Assembly: GCF_003254665.1 (NCBI RefSeq)
Contig: NZ_QHGY01000003.1
Coordinates: forward strand, 286-64,285
From: Billgrantia lactosivorans
GTDB lineage: Bacteria; Pseudomonadota; Gammaproteobacteria; Pseudomonadales; Halomonadaceae
DNA length: 64,000 nt
Direction of reading: 5' to 3'
Position numbers and translations under genes: made by a program. Below are positions 19,218 through 30,018 of this stretch, piece after piece. Each line of letters starts with the position of its first letter. Position 1 is the stretch's first letter. The notes below the pieces were generated by a model. It was not told the origin of the DNA and made no database searches. It was given only the letters and a program-made list of their open reading frames with translations.

Positions 19218-19529
19218 ATGCAGAACCAGAAGATTCGCATTCGGTTGAAGGCATTCGACCATCGCCTGATCGACCAGTCAGCTGCGGAGATCGTCGATAC
19301 CGCCAAGCGGACTGGCGCCCAGGTGCGCGGGCCGATCCCGCTGCCGACCAATCGTGAGCGCTACACCGTGCTGATCTCGCCGCACGTCAACAAGGACGCG
19401 CGCGACCAGTACGAGATCCGTACTCACAAGCGTGTGCTCGACATCGTCGAGCCGACCGAGAAGACCGTCGACGCGCTGATGAAGCTCGACCTCGCCGCCG
19501 GCGTGGACGTGCAGATCAAGCTCGACTAA
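19218..19529 (+). CDS. rpsJ: 30S ribosomal protein S10 / NusE
   Basis: 30S protein that also partners NusB and NusG in antitermination. The protein has 103 residues, starting [15 protein letters not shown]. The signature [17 protein letters not shown] is intact. A 149-base gap, unusually long, separates it from rplC. Confidence 0.98.
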   Translation: MQNQKIRIRLKAFDHRLIDQSAAEIVDTAKRTGAQVRGPIPLPTNRERYTVLISPHVNKDARDQYEIRTHKRVLDIVEPTEKTVDALMKLDLAAGVDVQIKLD

Positions 19530-19678
19530 CCACACTAGACACCCGCGGCCCAGCGCTCTTCCGAATGCGTCGAGCAGCAGCCGCCACGCCGTGATGGCGT
19601 CATACAACGTGCTAGTGGAATGCTCTGGAAAGGGCAGCCATAGCGGGTGATAGCCCCGTACACTAAAGGAGACTGAGA
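19530..19678 (+). promoter_or_regulatory. Long rpsJ-rplC intergenic leader with hairpins
   Basis: This 149-base stretch sits where E. coli has a few tens of bases. It contains a clear hairpin, ACGCC (19586-19590) with GGCGT (19596-19600), and further GC-rich segments near the end (GGGTGATAGCCCC). It carries no open frame of note and ends in AAAGGAG before rplC. It could be a relocated regulatory leader. I see no T-run terminator and no strong promoter. Confidence 0.4.
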
Positions 19679-20317
19679 ATGACTATCGGTTTGGTCGGTA
19701 GAAAGGCCGGTATGACCCGCGTCTTTACCGAAGACGGTGCCTCCGTGCCCGTTACCGTGATCGAGGTTGAGCCGAATCGCGTCACCAGCGTCAAGACCGT
19801 CGAAAACGACGGCTACGCGGCGATTCAGGTCACAGCCGGCTCCCGCAAGGCCAAGCATCTCACCAAGGCGCAGGCAGGTCAGTACGCCAAGGCAGGTGTC
19901 GAGGCCGGTCGTTCGCTGATGGAGTTCCGTGTCGCCGAGGGCGACGAGGCTCCGGAGGTGGGCGGCGAACTCACCGTATCCCTCTTCGAAGCTGGTCAGA
20001 AGGTCGATGTGACCGGCACCTCCAAGGGCAAGGGCTTCCAGGGCGCCGTCAAGCGCTGGAACTTCCGTACCCAGGATGCCACTCACGGCAACTCCCTGTC
20101 GCATCGTGCGCCGGGTTCCATCGGTATGTGTCAGACCCCGGGACGCGTGTTCAAGGGCAAGAAGATGGCCGGTCAGATGGGCAATGTCCGCTGCACCGTG
20201 CAGAGCCTTGAAGTCGTGCGGGTCGATGCCGAGCGCAACCTGCTGCTGATCAAGGGCGCCGTGCCCGGTGCTACCGGCAGCGACGTCATCGTTCGCAGCG
20301 CCGTCAAAGCTGGCTGA
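19679..20317 (+). CDS. rplC: 50S ribosomal protein L3
   Basis: Early assembly protein near the peptidyl transferase centre; 212 residues. The loop segment [19 protein letters not shown] is intact. The Gln that PrmB methylates is kept (GMCQTPGR), though the two preceding residues differ from E. coli (QN to MC). GGAG stands 7 bases before ATG 19679. Confidence 0.98.
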   Translation: MTIGLVGRKAGMTRVFTEDGASVPVTVIEVEPNRVTSVKTVENDGYAAIQVTAGSRKAKHLTKAQAGQYAKAGVEAGRSLMEFRVAEGDEAPEVGGELTVSLFEAGQKVDVTGTSKGKGFQGAVKRWNFRTQDATHGNSLSHRAPGSIGMCQTPGRVFKGKKMAGQMGNVRCTVQSLEVVRVDAERNLLLIKGAVPGATGSDVIVRSAVKAG

Positions 20318-20331
20318 AGGGGATAGAACCG

Positions 20332-20937
20332 ATGAATCTGAATCTTGCTGCAGGCGCGGGTACTGTCGAAGTCGCCGACGCCACCTTTGGCAAAGAATTC
20401 AACGAGGCGCTGGTTCACCAGGTCGTCACCGCCTATCTGGCCGGTGCGCGCCAGGGCACCCGCGCCCAGAAGACCCGTTCCGACGTGCGTGGCGGCGGCA
20501 AGAAGCCGTGGCGCCAGAAGGGCACCGGTCGCGCTCGCGCCGGCACCATCCGCTCGCCGCTGTGGCGCAGCGGTGGCGTGACCTTCGCCGCGCGTCCGCA
20601 GGACCACTCGCAGAAAGTCAACCGCAAGATGTACCGCGCCGCGATGCGCTCCATCCTGTCCGAGCTGGTGCGTCAGGAGCGGCTGGTCGCCATCGACGAG
20701 TTCACCGTCGATGCGCCCAAGACCAAGCAGCTGGTCGCCAAGCTGGGTGAGCTGGGCCTGGAGAAGGCGCTGATCGTCACCGAAGAGGTCGACGAGAAGC
20801 TCTACCTGGCCGCCCGCAACATCCCCAACGTGGATGTGGTCGACGTGGCTGCCGCCGATCCGGTGAGCCTGATCGCCTTCGACAAGGTGCTGGTCACCGT
20901 CTCTGCTCTGCGTAAATTCGAGGAGAAGCTGGCATGA
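20332..20937 (+). CDS. rplD: 50S ribosomal protein L4
   Basis: Exit-tunnel protein; in E. coli also the autogenous regulator of the S10 operon. The protein has 201 residues. The extended tunnel loop shows [19 protein letters not shown]. The last codons overlap rplW as ATGA, so the two are translationally coupled. Confidence 0.98.
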   Translation: MNLNLAAGAGTVEVADATFGKEFNEALVHQVVTAYLAGARQGTRAQKTRSDVRGGGKKPWRQKGTGRARAGTIRSPLWRSGGVTFAARPQDHSQKVNRKMYRAAMRSILSELVRQERLVAIDEFTVDAPKTKQLVAKLGELGLEKALIVTEEVDEKLYLAARNIPNVDVVDVAAADPVSLIAFDKVLVTVSALRKFEEKLA

Positions 20938-21230
20938 ACCAGGAGCGCGTATTCAAGGTTCTGCTCGGTCCGCATGTGACCGAGAAGGCCGCTTTCGCCG
21001 CCGAGCGCAACCAGTATGTGTTCAAGGTGGCCAGCGACGCGACCAAGCCCGAAATCAAGCAGGCCGTGCAGGTGCTGTTTGGCAAGAAGGTCGATCGTGT
21101 CCAGGTGCTGAACATGAAGGGCAAGACCAAGCGTACCGCGCATGGTCTGGGCCGCCGCCAGGGCTACCGCAAGGCCTACGTGACCCTGGCTGCTGGTGAA
21201 ACGCTCGAAGACTTCACTGGCGCCGAATAA
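20934..21230 (+). CDS. rplW: 50S ribosomal protein L23
   Basis: Tunnel-exit protein that docks trigger factor and SRP. The protein has 98 residues beginning [18 protein letters not shown]. The conserved loop [20 protein letters not shown] is present. It overlaps rplD by four bases. Confidence 0.98.
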   Translation: MNQERVFKVLLGPHVTEKAAFAAERNQYVFKVASDATKPEIKQAVQVLFGKKVDRVQVLNMKGKTKRTAHGLGRRQGYRKAYVTLAAGETLEDFTGAE

Positions 21231-21247
21231 GGGCAGGAGTACGGATC

Positions 21248-22075
21248 ATGGCAATCGTCAAGACAAAACCCACATCCGCCGGTCGTCGCCACCTCGTCAA
21301 GGTCGTCAGCGAAGACCTGCACAAGGGCAAGCCCTACGCACCGCTGCTCGAGAAGCAGTCGCGTAGCGGCGGGCGCAACAACCACGGTCGCATCACCACC
21401 CGTCACGTGGGCGGTGGTCACCGTCAGCACTACCGGCTGATCGACTTCAAGCGCACCAAGGATGGCGTTCCCGCCGTCGTCGAGCGCCTCGAGTACGATC
21501 CCAACCGCAGCGCCCACATTGCGCTGCTGAAGTACCTGGACGGCGAGCGTCGCTACATCATCGCGCCCAAGGGCGTGAGTGCAGGCGACCGTCTCGAGTC
21601 CGGCGTGAACGCGGCGATCAAGAAGGGCAACACCCTTCCGCTGCGCAACATCCCGCTGGGTTCCACCGTTCACTGCATCGAGCTCAAGCCCGGCAAGGGC
21701 GCGCAGCTGGCTCGCAGTGCCGGTACCAGCGCCCAGCTGGTCGCCCGCGAGGGCAGCTATGCCACCCTGCGTCTGCGCTCCGGCGAGATGCGCAAGGTGC
21801 TGGCCGACTGCCGCGCGACCCTGGGGGAAGTGAGCAACTCCGAGCACAGCCTGCGTCAACTTGGCAAGGCCGGTGCGAAGCGCTGGAGAGGCGTGCGTCC
21901 GACCGTTCGCGGTGTGGCCATGAACCCGGTGGATCACCCGCACGGCGGCGGCGAAGGCCGCACCAGCGGTGGTCGTCATCCGGTGACGCCGTGGGGTGTG
22001 CCCACCAAGGGCCACAAGACCCGCAAGAACAAGCGCACCGACGCGCTGATCGTTCGTCGCCGCAAGGCCAAGTAA
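21248..22075 (+). CDS. rplB: 50S ribosomal protein L2
   Basis: Universal protein at the peptidyl transferase centre; 275 residues. The signature [15 protein letters not shown], with the conserved histidine, lies near the C-terminus, followed by the basic tail [23 protein letters not shown] precedes the ATG. Confidence 0.98.
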   Translation: MAIVKTKPTSAGRRHLVKVVSEDLHKGKPYAPLLEKQSRSGGRNNHGRITTRHVGGGHRQHYRLIDFKRTKDGVPAVVERLEYDPNRSAHIALLKYLDGERRYIIAPKGVSAGDRLESGVNAAIKKGNTLPLRNIPLGSTVHCIELKPGKGAQLARSAGTSAQLVAREGSYATLRLRSGEMRKVLADCRATLGEVSNSEHSLRQLGKAGAKRWRGVRPTVRGVAMNPVDHPHGGGEGRTSGGRHPVTPWGVPTKGHKTRKNKRTDALIVRRRKAK

Positions 22076-22097
22076 CAGACATTAAGGGGTAACGGCT

Positions 22098-22373
22098 GTG
22101 CCACGTTCACTGAAGAAAGGTCCCTTCATTGACCTTCATCTGCTGAAGAAGGTTGAGGCTGCAGTGGAGAAGAACGACCGCAAACCGATCAAGACCTGGT
22201 CGCGTCGTTCCATGATCCTGCCGAACATGGTCGGGCTCACCATTGCAGTCCATAACGGTCGCCAACACGTCCCGGTGCACGTCTCCGAGGAAATGGTTGG
22301 CCACAAGCTGGGCGAATTCGCTGCCACCCGCACCTATCGCGGCCATGCGGCGGACAAGAAAGCCAAACGGTAA
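22098..22373 (+). CDS. rpsS: 30S ribosomal protein S19
   Basis: Head protein that pairs with S13. The protein has 91 residues and a GTG start ([15 protein letters not shown] follows the initiator). [18 protein letters not shown] and [15 protein letters not shown] are typical of the family. Confidence 0.98.
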   Translation: MPRSLKKGPFIDLHLLKKVEAAVEKNDRKPIKTWSRRSMILPNMVGLTIAVHNGRQHVPVHVSEEMVGHKLGEFAATRTYRGHAADKKAKR

Positions 22374-22391
22374 GCCAGAGAGGATTGAGAG

Positions 22392-22724
22392 ATGGAAGTC
22401 ACAGCTAAGCTGCGTGGCGCTCGTTTATCCGCCCAGAAGGCCCGTTTGGTGGCTGACCAGGTGCGCGGTAAACCGGTCGCCGAGGCGCTCGACCTGCTGA
22501 CCTTCTCACCGAAGAAGGCTGCCAAGCTGGTCAAGAAGGTGCTGCAGTCCGCCATCGCGAATGCGGAAGAAAACAACGGCATGGATATCGACGAGCTGCG
22601 TGTCTCGACCATCTGCGTCGATGAGGGCATGACGCTCAAGCGCATCCGTCCGCGCGCCAAGGGCCGTGCGGATCGCATCCTGAAGCGCACCTGCCACATC
22701 ACCGTCAAGGTAGCCGAGAAGTAG
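22392..22724 (+). CDS. rplV: 50S ribosomal protein L22
   Basis: Lines the exit tunnel with its beta hairpin, where macrolide-resistance changes occur in other species. The protein has 110 residues; the hairpin region [19 protein letters not shown] shows no deletion. It is followed by rpsC after 11 bases. Confidence 0.98.
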   Translation: MEVTAKLRGARLSAQKARLVADQVRGKPVAEALDLLTFSPKKAAKLVKKVLQSAIANAEENNGMDIDELRVSTICVDEGMTLKRIRPRAKGRADRILKRTCHITVKVAEK

Positions 22725-22735
22725 GAGTCGACCAG

Positions 22736-23437
22736 ATGGGTCAGAAAGTCAATCCGACAGGTATTCGGCTGGGTATCGTCAAGGACCACTCCTCGGTGTG
22801 GTATGCCGAGCGCGGTGCTTATGCCGACAAGCTGAACAACGATCTCGAAGTGCGTCGCTTCCTCGAGGAGCGTCTCAAGAACGCCTCGGTGAGCAAGATC
22901 ACTATCGAGCGCCCGGCGAACAACGCCCGCATCACCATTCACACTGCCCGTCCGGGCATCGTGATCGGCAAGAAGGGCGAGGACGTCGACAAGCTGCGCC
23001 GCGACGTCACCGCGATGATGGGCGTGCCCGTGCACGTCAACATCGAGGAAGTGCGCAAGCCGGAGCTCGACGCCAAGCTCGTTGCTCAGAACATCGCCGG
23101 CCAGCTCGAGCGCCGCGTCATGTTCCGTCGCGCCATGAAGCGCGCGGTGCAGAACGCCATGCGTCTGGGCGCCGGCGGGATCAAGGTGCAGCTCTCCGGT
23201 CGCCTCGGCGGCGCGGAAATTGCCCGCACCGAATGGTACCGGGAAGGTCGCGTGCCGCTGCACACCCTGCGTGCGGACATCGACTACGCCACCTACGAGG
23301 CCAAGACCACCTACGGCATCATCGGTGTCAAGGTGTGGGTCTTCAAGGGTGAAATCCTCGGGGGCATCGAAGAGGTCCGCGCCAAGGCCAAGCAACAGCC
23401 GCAGGCCGCGCCCTCCAAGAAGAAAGGTTCCAGGTAA
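22736..23437 (+). CDS. rpsC: 30S ribosomal protein S3
   Basis: mRNA entry-channel protein; 233 residues. The KH domain includes the [14 protein letters not shown] loop; the C-terminal domain has [17 protein letters not shown]. It ends in a short Gln/Lys-rich tail. Confidence 0.98.
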   Translation: MGQKVNPTGIRLGIVKDHSSVWYAERGAYADKLNNDLEVRRFLEERLKNASVSKITIERPANNARITIHTARPGIVIGKKGEDVDKLRRDVTAMMGVPVHVNIEEVRKPELDAKLVAQNIAGQLERRVMFRRAMKRAVQNAMRLGAGGIKVQLSGRLGGAEIARTEWYREGRVPLHTLRADIDYATYEAKTTYGIIGVKVWVFKGEILGGIEEVRAKAKQQPQAAPSKKKGSR

Positions 23438-23452
23438 GGGGAGAGCGAGTCG

Positions 23453-23866
23453 ATGTTACAGCCCAAGCGCATGAAATTCCGCAAGATGCAGAAAGGTCGC
23501 AACCGTGGCCTGGCGCATCGCGGAAGCAAGATCAGCTTCGGGGAATACGGCCTGAAGGCAACCGGTCGCGGCCGCATCACGGCACGCCAGATCGAGGCCG
23601 GCCGTCGTGCGATCACCCGTCACGTCAAGCGTGGCGGCAAGATCTGGATCCGCGTCTTCCCCGACAAGCCGATTTCCAAGAAGCCTCTCGAAGTCCGTAT
23701 GGGTAAGGGCAAGGGCTCCGTCGAGTACTGGGTCGCACAGATCCAGCCGGGTCGGGTCCTGTATGAAATCGAAGGCGTGTCCGAAGAGCTGGCCCGTGAG
23801 GCCTTCTCCCTGGCCGCCCAGAAGATGCCCGTGTCCACCACCTTTGTGAAACGGACGGTGATGTGA
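23453..23866 (+). CDS. rplP: 50S ribosomal protein L16
   Basis: Binds near the A-site tRNA elbow. The protein has 137 residues, starting [39 protein letters not shown] is the family core. The arginine hydroxylated by YcfD in E. coli lies in [13 protein letters not shown]. The stop overlaps the rpmC start as TGATG. Confidence 0.98.
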   Translation: MLQPKRMKFRKMQKGRNRGLAHRGSKISFGEYGLKATGRGRITARQIEAGRRAITRHVKRGGKIWIRVFPDKPISKKPLEVRMGKGKGSVEYWVAQIQPGRVLYEIEGVSEELAREAFSLAAQKMPVSTTFVKRTVM

Positions 23867-24057
23867 TGAAAGCCCAGGAAATTCGTGAAAAGTCAGTCGA
23901 GCAGCTCCAGGAGCAGCTCTTCGAACTCCTCCGCGAGCAGTTCAACCTGCGCATGCAGAAGGCCACCGGCCAGCTCAGCCAGACTCATCTGCTCAAGCAG
24001 GTTCGTCGGGACATCGCCCGGGTGAAGACTGTGCTCAACGAGAAGGCAGGTGACTGA
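23866..24057 (+). CDS. rpmC: 50S ribosomal protein L29
   Basis: Small helical protein beside the tunnel exit, next to L23; 63 residues. ATG 23866 ([14 protein letters not shown]) is preferred over GTG 23863 because it matches family N-termini and overlaps the rplP stop by one base. Confidence 0.96.
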   Translation: MKAQEIREKSVEQLQEQLFELLREQFNLRMQKATGQLSQTHLLKQVRRDIARVKTVLNEKAGD

Positions 24058-24058
24058 G

Positions 24059-24319
24059 ATGGCCGAAGAAAAGAAAGCCCGTACGCTCACCGGCAAGGTG
24101 GTGAGCGACAAGATGGACAAGTCCATCGTCGTCATGATCGAGCGCCGCGAGCGGCATCCGATCTACGGCAAGTACGTCAAGCGCTCTACCAAGCTGCACG
24201 CCCACGACGAGACGAACCAGGCCAAGGCCGGTGACACGGTATCCATTCAGGAGTGCCGTCCGCTGTCCAAGAAGAAGGCCTGGACGCTGGTCGAGGTGAT
24301 CGAGCAGGCCAGGGGCTGA
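24059..24319 (+). CDS. rpsQ: 30S ribosomal protein S17
   Basis: Primary 16S rRNA-binding OB-fold protein; 86 residues from ATG 24059 ([16 protein letters not shown]). A GTG nine bases earlier is in frame but lies inside rpmC. The core shows [19 protein letters not shown] and [15 protein letters not shown]. Confidence 0.96.
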   Translation: MAEEKKARTLTGKVVSDKMDKSIVVMIERRERHPIYGKYVKRSTKLHAHDETNQAKAGDTVSIQECRPLSKKKAWTLVEVIEQARG

Positions 24320-24358
24320 GCTCGGCGAGAGCAGTCAGATTAGGTTTGGAGAAAACCG

Positions 24359-24730
24359 ATGATTCAGACTCAGACAATGCTGGATGTCGCCGACAACAGC
24401 GGAGCGCGCCGGGTGCAGTGCATCAAGGTGCTTGGCGGCTCGCACCGTCGCTACGCGCGTGTCGGTGACATCATCAAGGTCACGGTGAAGGAAGCCATTC
24501 CGCGTGGCAAGGTCAAGAAAGGCCAGGTCCTCAAGGCGGTAGTGGTTCGCACCCGCAGCGGTGTCCGTCGTTCCGACGGTTCGCTGATCCGCTTCGATGG
24601 AAATGCGGCGGTTCTGTTGAACAACACCAACGAACAGCCGATCGGTACCCGTATCTTCGGACCGGTGACCCGTGAGCTTCGTACCGAGAAGTTCATGAAG
24701 ATCATTTCCCTGGCGCCCGAAGTGCTGTAA
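24359..24730 (+). CDS. rplN: 50S ribosomal protein L14
   Basis: Subunit-interface protein and docking site for the silencing factor RsfS. The protein has 123 residues, the same length as in E. coli. It starts [18 protein letters not shown] and carries [20 protein letters not shown]. It opens the spc block after a 39-base gap. Confidence 0.98.
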   Translation: MIQTQTMLDVADNSGARRVQCIKVLGGSHRRYARVGDIIKVTVKEAIPRGKVKKGQVLKAVVVRTRSGVRRSDGSLIRFDGNAAVLLNNTNEQPIGTRIFGPVTRELRTEKFMKIISLAPEVL

Positions 24731-24744
24731 GGAGCGAGGCGGAT

Positions 24745-25062
24745 ATGCAAAAGATCAAACGTGACGATGAAGTGATCGTCATCGCCGGCAAGGACAAGGG
24801 CAAGCGCGGCACCGTGAAGCGCGTCCTCAAGGACGAACGCTTCGTCGTGTCCGGTGTGAACATGATCAAGCGTCACACCAAGCCCAACCCCATGGCGGGC
24901 AATCAGGGCGGTATCGTCGAGCGCGAGGCTCCGATTCACGCGTCCAACGTGGCGATCTTCAACTCGGAGACCGGTAAGGCGGATCGCGTCGGCTTCCAGG
25001 TTAAGGAAGACGGTACCAAGGTACGTATCTACAAGTCGACGCAGACGCAGATCGACGCCTAA
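24745..25062 (+). CDS. rplX: 50S ribosomal protein L24
   Basis: Assembly initiator with a KOW motif ([20 protein letters not shown] near residues 7-26). The protein has 105 residues. It lies between rplN and rplE in the usual order. Confidence 0.98.
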   Translation: MQKIKRDDEVIVIAGKDKGKRGTVKRVLKDERFVVSGVNMIKRHTKPNPMAGNQGGIVEREAPIHASNVAIFNSETGKADRVGFQVKEDGTKVRIYKSTQTQIDA

Positions 25063-25080
25063 CGCGAGTCGGGTAGCAAA

Positions 25081-25620
25081 ATGGCGAACTTGAAAGAACG
25101 TTATCAGAACGAGGTGGTGGCTCAGCTCAAAGAGCAGTTCAGCTACGCCAACGTGATGCAGGTGCCGCGGATCACCAAGGTGACCCTCAACATGGGTATT
25201 GGTGACGCGACCAGCGACAAGAAGCTGATCGAGAATGCCATCGGCGACCTGGAGAAACTCTCCGGTCAGAAGCCGTTGGTGACCAAGGCGCGCAAGTCCA
25301 TCGCGGGCTTCAAGGTGCGCGAAGGTTGGCCGATCGGCATCAAGGTGACCCTGCGCGCCGAGCGCATGTGGGAATTCCTCGATCGTCTGGTCAATATCGC
25401 GATTCCCCGTGTACGTGACTTCCGTGGTCTCAACCCGAAGTCCTTCGACGGTCGCGGCAACTACTCCATGGGTGTGCGTGAGCAGATCATCTTCCCCGAG
25501 ATCGAATATGATAAGATCGATCGGATTCGTGGGCTGGATGTCACCATCACCACTACTGCCAACACCGACGAGGAAGGTCGTGCGCTGCTGAGCGCGCTGA
25601 ACTTCCCGTTCAAGAAATAA
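25081..25620 (+). CDS. rplE: 50S ribosomal protein L5
   Basis: Binds 5S rRNA and contacts the P-site tRNA. The protein has 179 residues. It shows [36 protein letters not shown] and the C-terminal [19 protein letters not shown]. Confidence 0.98.
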   Translation: MANLKERYQNEVVAQLKEQFSYANVMQVPRITKVTLNMGIGDATSDKKLIENAIGDLEKLSGQKPLVTKARKSIAGFKVREGWPIGIKVTLRAERMWEFLDRLVNIAIPRVRDFRGLNPKSFDGRGNYSMGVREQIIFPEIEYDKIDRIRGLDVTITTTANTDEEGRALLSALNFPFKK

Positions 25621-25630
25621 GGGTGGGATC

Positions 25631-25936
25631 ATGGCAAAGAAGAGCATGATTGAGCGTGAGCTCAAGCGCACCAAGCTGGTCGAGAAGTACGCGGCCCGCC
25701 GCGCCGAGCTCAAGGCGATCATCCAGAACGTGAACAGTTCCGACGAAGAGCGCTTCGAGGCGACGCTGAAGCTGCAGCAGTTGCCGCGCGACTCCAGCCC
25801 GGTGCGTCAGCGTAACCGCTGCCGGATCACCGGCCGTCCGCACGGCTACTACAACAAGTTCGGCCTCGGCCGTAACAAGCTGCGTGAAGCCGCTATGCGT
25901 GGCGAGGTCCCTGGGCTGAAGAAGTCCAGCTGGTAA
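25631..25936 (+). CDS. rpsN: 30S ribosomal protein S14 (zinc-free type)
   Basis: Head protein; 101 residues. It lacks the CXXC pairs of the zinc-binding type and has the long form with [21 protein letters not shown]. Only one rpsN is in the window. Confidence 0.98.
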   Translation: MAKKSMIERELKRTKLVEKYAARRAELKAIIQNVNSSDEERFEATLKLQQLPRDSSPVRQRNRCRITGRPHGYYNKFGLGRNKLREAAMRGEVPGLKKSSW

Positions 25937-25968
25937 GCCGCCACGGAAACATCAGGAGCGCAATGTAA

Positions 25969-26361
25969 ATGAGCATGCAAGACACTCTGGCGGATATGTT
26001 CACCCGTATCCGCAATGCGCAGATGGCCACCAAGGAGACGGTCACCATGCCGTCCTCCAGGCTCAAGGTCGAGGTGGCCCGCGTATTGAAGGAAGAGGGC
26101 TATATCACCGACTTCGCGGTCGCTGAAGGCACCAAGCCCGAGCTGAGCGTGACCCTCAAGTACTTCGAGGGCAAGCCGGTCATCGAGCACCTGCAGCGGG
26201 TATCCAAGCCGTCCCTGCGCCAGTACAAGGGCAAGGATGCACTGCCCAAGGTGGCGGACGGCATGGGTGTGGCGATCGTCACCACCTCCAAGGGCGTGAT
26301 GACCGACCGTGCCGCTCGCCAGGCGGGCGTCGGTGGCGAAGTCATCTGCACCGTATTCTAG
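25969..26361 (+). CDS. rpsH: 30S ribosomal protein S8
   Basis: Primary binder of 16S helix 21 and, in E. coli, translational repressor of the spc operon at the rplE start. The protein has 130 residues ([18 protein letters not shown]). The C-terminal [23 protein letters not shown] is standard. Confidence 0.98.
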   Translation: MSMQDTLADMFTRIRNAQMATKETVTMPSSRLKVEVARVLKEEGYITDFAVAEGTKPELSVTLKYFEGKPVIEHLQRVSKPSLRQYKGKDALPKVADGMGVAIVTTSKGVMTDRAARQAGVGGEVICTVF

Positions 26362-26370
26362 GAGTCTGGA

Positions 26371-26901
26371 ATGTCCCGCGTAGCCAAATATCCGGTTAAA
26401 GTGCCCGCCGGCGTCGACGTCAAGCTCGACGGCGACCAGCTGACCGTCAAGGGCGGCCAGGGCACGCTGTCCATGACCGTTCACCCGGACGTGGCCATCG
26501 CCCAGGAAGAGGGTCAGCTGACCTTCAACCCGAGCGAGAGCGCCAAGTCCTGGGCCATGGTCGGCACCACTCGTGCTCTGGTCCAGAACCTGGTCACCGG
26601 CGTCTCCGAGGGCTTCACCAAGACCCTCGAAATCGTTGGCGTCGGCTATCGTGCCCAGGCAAGTGGCCAGACGCTGAATCTGTCACTGGGCTTCTCCCAC
26701 CCGGTCGAGTATTCCCTGCCTGAGGGTGTCTCCGCGGAAACGCCGAAGAACACCGTCATCGTGCTGAAGAGCGCGGACAAGCAGAAGCTGGGCCAGGTCG
26801 CCGCCGAGGTTCGTGCCTTCCGTCCGCCCGAGCCCTACAAGGGCAAGGGTGTGCGGTACGCCGACGAGCAGGTGCGTCGTAAAGAAGCCAAGAAGAAGTA
26901 A
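26371..26901 (+). CDS. rplF: 50S ribosomal protein L6
   Basis: Two-domain protein near the sarcin-ricin loop; 176 residues. The C-terminal signature [18 protein letters not shown] is intact, and [10 protein letters not shown] marks the second domain. Confidence 0.98.
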   Translation: MSRVAKYPVKVPAGVDVKLDGDQLTVKGGQGTLSMTVHPDVAIAQEEGQLTFNPSESAKSWAMVGTTRALVQNLVTGVSEGFTKTLEIVGVGYRAQASGQTLNLSLGFSHPVEYSLPEGVSAETPKNTVIVLKSADKQKLGQVAAEVRAFRPPEPYKGKGVRYADEQVRRKEAKKK

Positions 26902-26910
26902 GGCAGGGTT

Positions 26911-27261
26911 ATGAACGCGAAGAAAGAATCTCGTCTCCGTCGTGCCCGCCGCGCTCGCGCCAAGATGCGCGAGCTGGGCGTGTATCGCCTGTGCGTCAAC
27001 CGTACCCCGCGTCACATCTATGCGCAGATCATCTCGCCGGATGGTGGCAAGGTGCTGGCCAGCGCTTCGACGCTGGACAAGGACCTGCGCGAGGGGGCGA
27101 CCGGCAACTCCGACGCCGCCGCCAAGGTCGGCGCGCTGATTGCCGAACGCGCCAAGCAGGCTGGCATCACCCAGGTAGCCTTCGATCGTGCCGGTTACAA
27201 GTACCACGGTCGCGTGAAGGCCCTGGCCGACGCCGCACGTGAAGGCGGCCTGGAATTCTAA
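26911..27261 (+). CDS. rplR: 50S ribosomal protein L18
   Basis: Binds 5S rRNA together with L5 and L25; 116 residues. The basic N-terminus ([19 protein letters not shown]) and the C-terminal [23 protein letters not shown] are typical. Confidence 0.98.
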   Translation: MNAKKESRLRRARRARAKMRELGVYRLCVNRTPRHIYAQIISPDGGKVLASASTLDKDLREGATGNSDAAAKVGALIAERAKQAGITQVAFDRAGYKYHGRVKALADAAREGGLEF

Positions 27262-27272
27262 AGGGTTTTACG

Positions 27273-27773
27273 ATGGCGAAGAACGAACAGAACACCGGCG
27301 ACCTGCAGGAAAAGCTCGTGCAGGTCAACCGCGTCGCCAAGGTGGTCAAGGGTGGCCGAATCTTCGGTTTCACCGCCCTGACCGTCGTGGGCGACGGCAA
27401 TGGTCGTGTCGGCTTCGGTCGCGGCAAGGCACGTGAAGTGCCGGTTGCGATCCAGAAGGCCATGGACCAGGCGCGCCGCAACATGGTCAAGGTGAGCCTC
27501 AAGGGCCACACCCTGCAGTACCCGGTCAAGGCCCGTCACGGTGCCTCCAAGGTGTACATGCAGCCGGCTTCCGAAGGTACCGGGATCATTGCCGGCGGCG
27601 CCATGCGCTCCGTGCTCGAACTGGCTGGCGTCCACGACGTCCTGGCCAAGTGCTACGGCTCCACCAATCCGGTCAACGTGGTGCGCGCGACCGTCAAGGG
27701 TCTCGCCTCCATGCAGTCGCCGGACGACATCGCCGCCAAGCGCGGTCTGTCTGTCGAAGCGATCACGGGGTAA
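27273..27773 (+). CDS. rpsE: 30S ribosomal protein S5
   Basis: Fidelity and mRNA-helicase protein; 166 residues. The N-terminal dsRBD-like domain shows [20 protein letters not shown], including the spectinomycin loop with no deletion. [19 protein letters not shown] is the C-terminal signature. Confidence 0.98.
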   Translation: MAKNEQNTGDLQEKLVQVNRVAKVVKGGRIFGFTALTVVGDGNGRVGFGRGKAREVPVAIQKAMDQARRNMVKVSLKGHTLQYPVKARHGASKVYMQPASEGTGIIAGGAMRSVLELAGVHDVLAKCYGSTNPVNVVRATVKGLASMQSPDDIAAKRGLSVEAITG

Positions 27774-27778
27774 ATACC

Positions 27779-27961
27779 ATGGCAGCCACACTCAAGGTTA
27801 CCCAGATCCGTAGCACCATCGGCACGCTGCCCAAGCACAAGGCCACCATGAAGGGCCTGGGGCTGCGCCGCATCGGTCATACGGTCGAACTGGAAGACAC
27901 CCCTGCCGTGCGCGGCATGATCCACAAGGTCAACTACCTTGTGCGGGTAGAGGGAGAGTAA
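27779..27961 (+). CDS. rpmD: 50S ribosomal protein L30
   Basis: Small protein of 60 residues from ATG 27779 ([20 protein letters not shown]). [21 protein letters not shown] is the family core. The longer open frame upstream lies inside rpsE and is rejected. Confidence 0.97.
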   Translation: MAATLKVTQIRSTIGTLPKHKATMKGLGLRRIGHTVELEDTPAVRGMIHKVNYLVRVEGE

Positions 27962-27964
27962 TCC

Positions 27965-28399
27965 ATGAAACTCAACAGCCTGAGCCCGGCACCGGGCTCC
28001 AAGCATGGCGAGAAGCGCGTCGGCCGTGGCATCGGCTCCGGTCTGGGCAAGACCGGCGGCCGTGGCCACAAGGGTCAGAAGTCGCGCAGCGGCGGCAGCG
28101 TGAAGCCCGGCTTCGAGGGCGGCCAGATGCCGCTGCAGCGGCGTCTGCCCAAGTTCGGCTTCACCTCCATGAAGTCGCTGGTCTCCGAAGAGGTGCGCCT
28201 GAGCGAGCTGGCCAAGGTCGAGGGCGACGAAGTCACCCTGGAAACCCTGAAGCAGGCCAACGTGCTGAAGGATGCCACCCAGTTCGCGAAGATCATCCTT
28301 TCCGGCGACGTCAACAAGGCGGTCACCGTTCGCGGTCTCAAGGTCACCAAGGGTGCCCGGGCCGCGATCGAGGCCGCCGGTGGCAAGGTAGAGGACTAA
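27965..28399 (+). CDS. rplO: 50S ribosomal protein L15
   Basis: Late assembly protein; 144 residues. The glycine- and arginine-rich N-terminal extension ([20 protein letters not shown]) reaches into 23S rRNA. The stop abuts the secY start with no gap. Confidence 0.98.
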   Translation: MKLNSLSPAPGSKHGEKRVGRGIGSGLGKTGGRGHKGQKSRSGGSVKPGFEGGQMPLQRRLPKFGFTSMKSLVSEEVRLSELAKVEGDEVTLETLKQANVLKDATQFAKIILSGDVNKAVTVRGLKVTKGARAAIEAAGGKVED

Positions 28400-29731
28400 A
28401 TGGCCAAGTCAGGAAACATGCCGGCGATGGGCAGCGGTCTGAGTGAACTGTGGGCGCGTCTGCGCTTCGTGCTCCTCGCCATCGTGGTGTACCGTATCGG
28501 TGCCCATATTCCCGTACCCGGTATCAATCCTGACCAGCTTGCTGCCTTGTTCAGGGAGCAGCAGGGCACCATCCTGGGACTGTTCAACATGTTCTCGGGT
28601 GGTGCGCTGGAACGCATGAGCATCTTCGCCCTGGGCATCATGCCCTACATCTCGGCGTCGATCATCATGCAGCTGCTGACCGCGGTCTCGCCCCACCTCG
28701 AGCAGTTGAAGAAGGAGGGCGAGGCCGGCCGCCGCAAGATCAGCCAGTACACCCGCTACGGCACGGTGGTGCTGGCCCTGGTGCAGGCTACCGGCATGTC
28801 GGTGGGCCTGGCCGGCCAGGGTATCGCCTATACCGCTGACTTCAGCTTCTACTTCACTGCCATCGTGACCTTCGTGTCGGGGGCGGTGTTCCTGATGTGG
28901 CTGGGTGAGCAGATCACCGAGAAGGGTATCGGCAACGGTATCTCGCTGCTGATTTTCGCCGGTATCGTCGCCGGCCTGCCGGGTGCGGTGGGGCAGGCGT
29001 TCGAGCTGGCCCGCAACGAGGGCGCGTGGAACGTGCTGCCGCTGCTGGCCCTCTCCGTGCTGGGCGTGGCGACCGTGGCCTTCGTGGTGTTCATCGAGCG
29101 CGGCCAGCGTCGCATCACGGTGAACTATCCGCGGCGCCAGGTCGGTAACAAGATGTATGCCGGGCAGAGCAGCTATCTGCCGCTGAAGGTGAACATGGCG
29201 GGGGTCATCCCGCCGATCTTCGCCTCCAGCATCCTGCTGTTCCCCGCCTCCATCGGCCAGTGGGTCGGGGCCGGCGACGGCATGGAGTGGCTGCAGCGTG
29301 CATCCCAGGCCCTCGGCCCGGGGCAGCCGCTGTACATCTTGCTTTTCGCGGCGGCGGTGGTATTCTTCTGCTTCTTTTACACAGCGCTGGTCTTCAACCC
29401 CAAGGATGTCGCTGACAACCTCAAGAAGTCAGGGGCCTTCCTCCCGGGTATTCGTCCTGGCGAGCAGACCGCTCGCTATGTCGACAAGGTCATGACCCGT
29501 CTGACCCTGTTCGGTGCCCTGTACATCACTGCGGTTTCCCTGATGCCCCAGTTCCTGATCGTGGCCTGGAACGTGCCGTTCTTCTTCGGCGGTACCTCGC
29601 TGCTGATCGTGGTTGTGGTCATCATGGACTTCATGGCCCAGGTGCAGTCGCACCTCATGTCGCACCAGTACGAGTCGGTGATGAAGAAGTCCAACCTGAA
29701 AGGCTATGGCAGCGGCGGCATCATGCGCTGA
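28400..29731 (+). CDS. secY: Preprotein translocase subunit SecY
   Basis: Ten-segment inner-membrane channel for Sec export; 443 residues. It shows [15 protein letters not shown] in segment 2, the plug region just before it, and the cytoplasmic loop around [14 protein letters not shown]. The start codon immediately follows the rplO stop, implying coupled translation. Confidence 0.99.
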   Translation: MAKSGNMPAMGSGLSELWARLRFVLLAIVVYRIGAHIPVPGINPDQLAALFREQQGTILGLFNMFSGGALERMSIFALGIMPYISASIIMQLLTAVSPHLEQLKKEGEAGRRKISQYTRYGTVVLALVQATGMSVGLAGQGIAYTADFSFYFTAIVTFVSGAVFLMWLGEQITEKGIGNGISLLIFAGIVAGLPGAVGQAFELARNEGAWNVLPLLALSVLGVATVAFVVFIERGQRRITVNYPRRQVGNKMYAGQSSYLPLKVNMAGVIPPIFASSILLFPASIGQWVGAGDGMEWLQRASQALGPGQPLYILLFAAAVVFFCFFYTALVFNPKDVADNLKKSGAFLPGIRPGEQTARYVDKVMTRLTLFGALYITAVSLMPQFLIVAWNVPFFFGGTSLLIVVVVIMDFMAQVQSHLMSHQYESVMKKSNLKGYGSGGIMR

Positions 29732-29783
29732 GCTGCGCTGCCGGTGAGCTGGCGCGCCGCGTGCCGATTTTGGAGAAGGAACG

Positions 29784-29897
29784 ATGAAAGTTCGAGCTTC
29801 CGTCAAGAAGATGTGCCGCAACTGCAAGATCATTCGGCGCAATGGCGCGGTCCGCGTCATCTGCATCGAGCCGCGGCACAAGCAGCGCCAGGGTTGA
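29784..29897 (+). CDS. rpmJ: 50S ribosomal protein L36 (zinc-binding C+ type)
   Basis: A 37-residue protein, [15 protein letters not shown]..., with the Cys-Cys-Cys-His zinc ligands CRNC, C and H. GGAGAAGG precedes the start. It closes the spc block and is followed by a regulatory palindrome ahead of rpsM. Confidence 0.96.
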   Translation: MKVRASVKKMCRNCKIIRRNGAVRVICIEPRHKQRQG

Positions 29898-29924
29898 TCC
29901 TGGCGGCTGAAGAAAGCGGTGCCG

Positions 29925-29961
29925 GCATACCCCTTGCCCGAAGGTGGGTAAAGGGGTATGC
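29925..29961 (+). promoter_or_regulatory. Palindrome with overlapping promoter upstream of the alpha operon
   Basis: GCATACCCCTT (29925-29935) and AAGGGGTATGC (29951-29961) are a perfect 11-bp inverted repeat with a second small stem (CCC/GGG) inside. A promoter fits in the same place: TTGCCC (29934-29939), 17 bases, TATGCT (29957-29962). The element could be a weak terminator for rpmJ, an operator, or both. No T-run follows directly. Confidence 0.55.
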
Positions 29962-30018
29962 TGTTGCGCCTTTTGTAGCAACTAATCGAGCAAGCCGCTC
30001 AAATTTCGGAGAAAGCTG

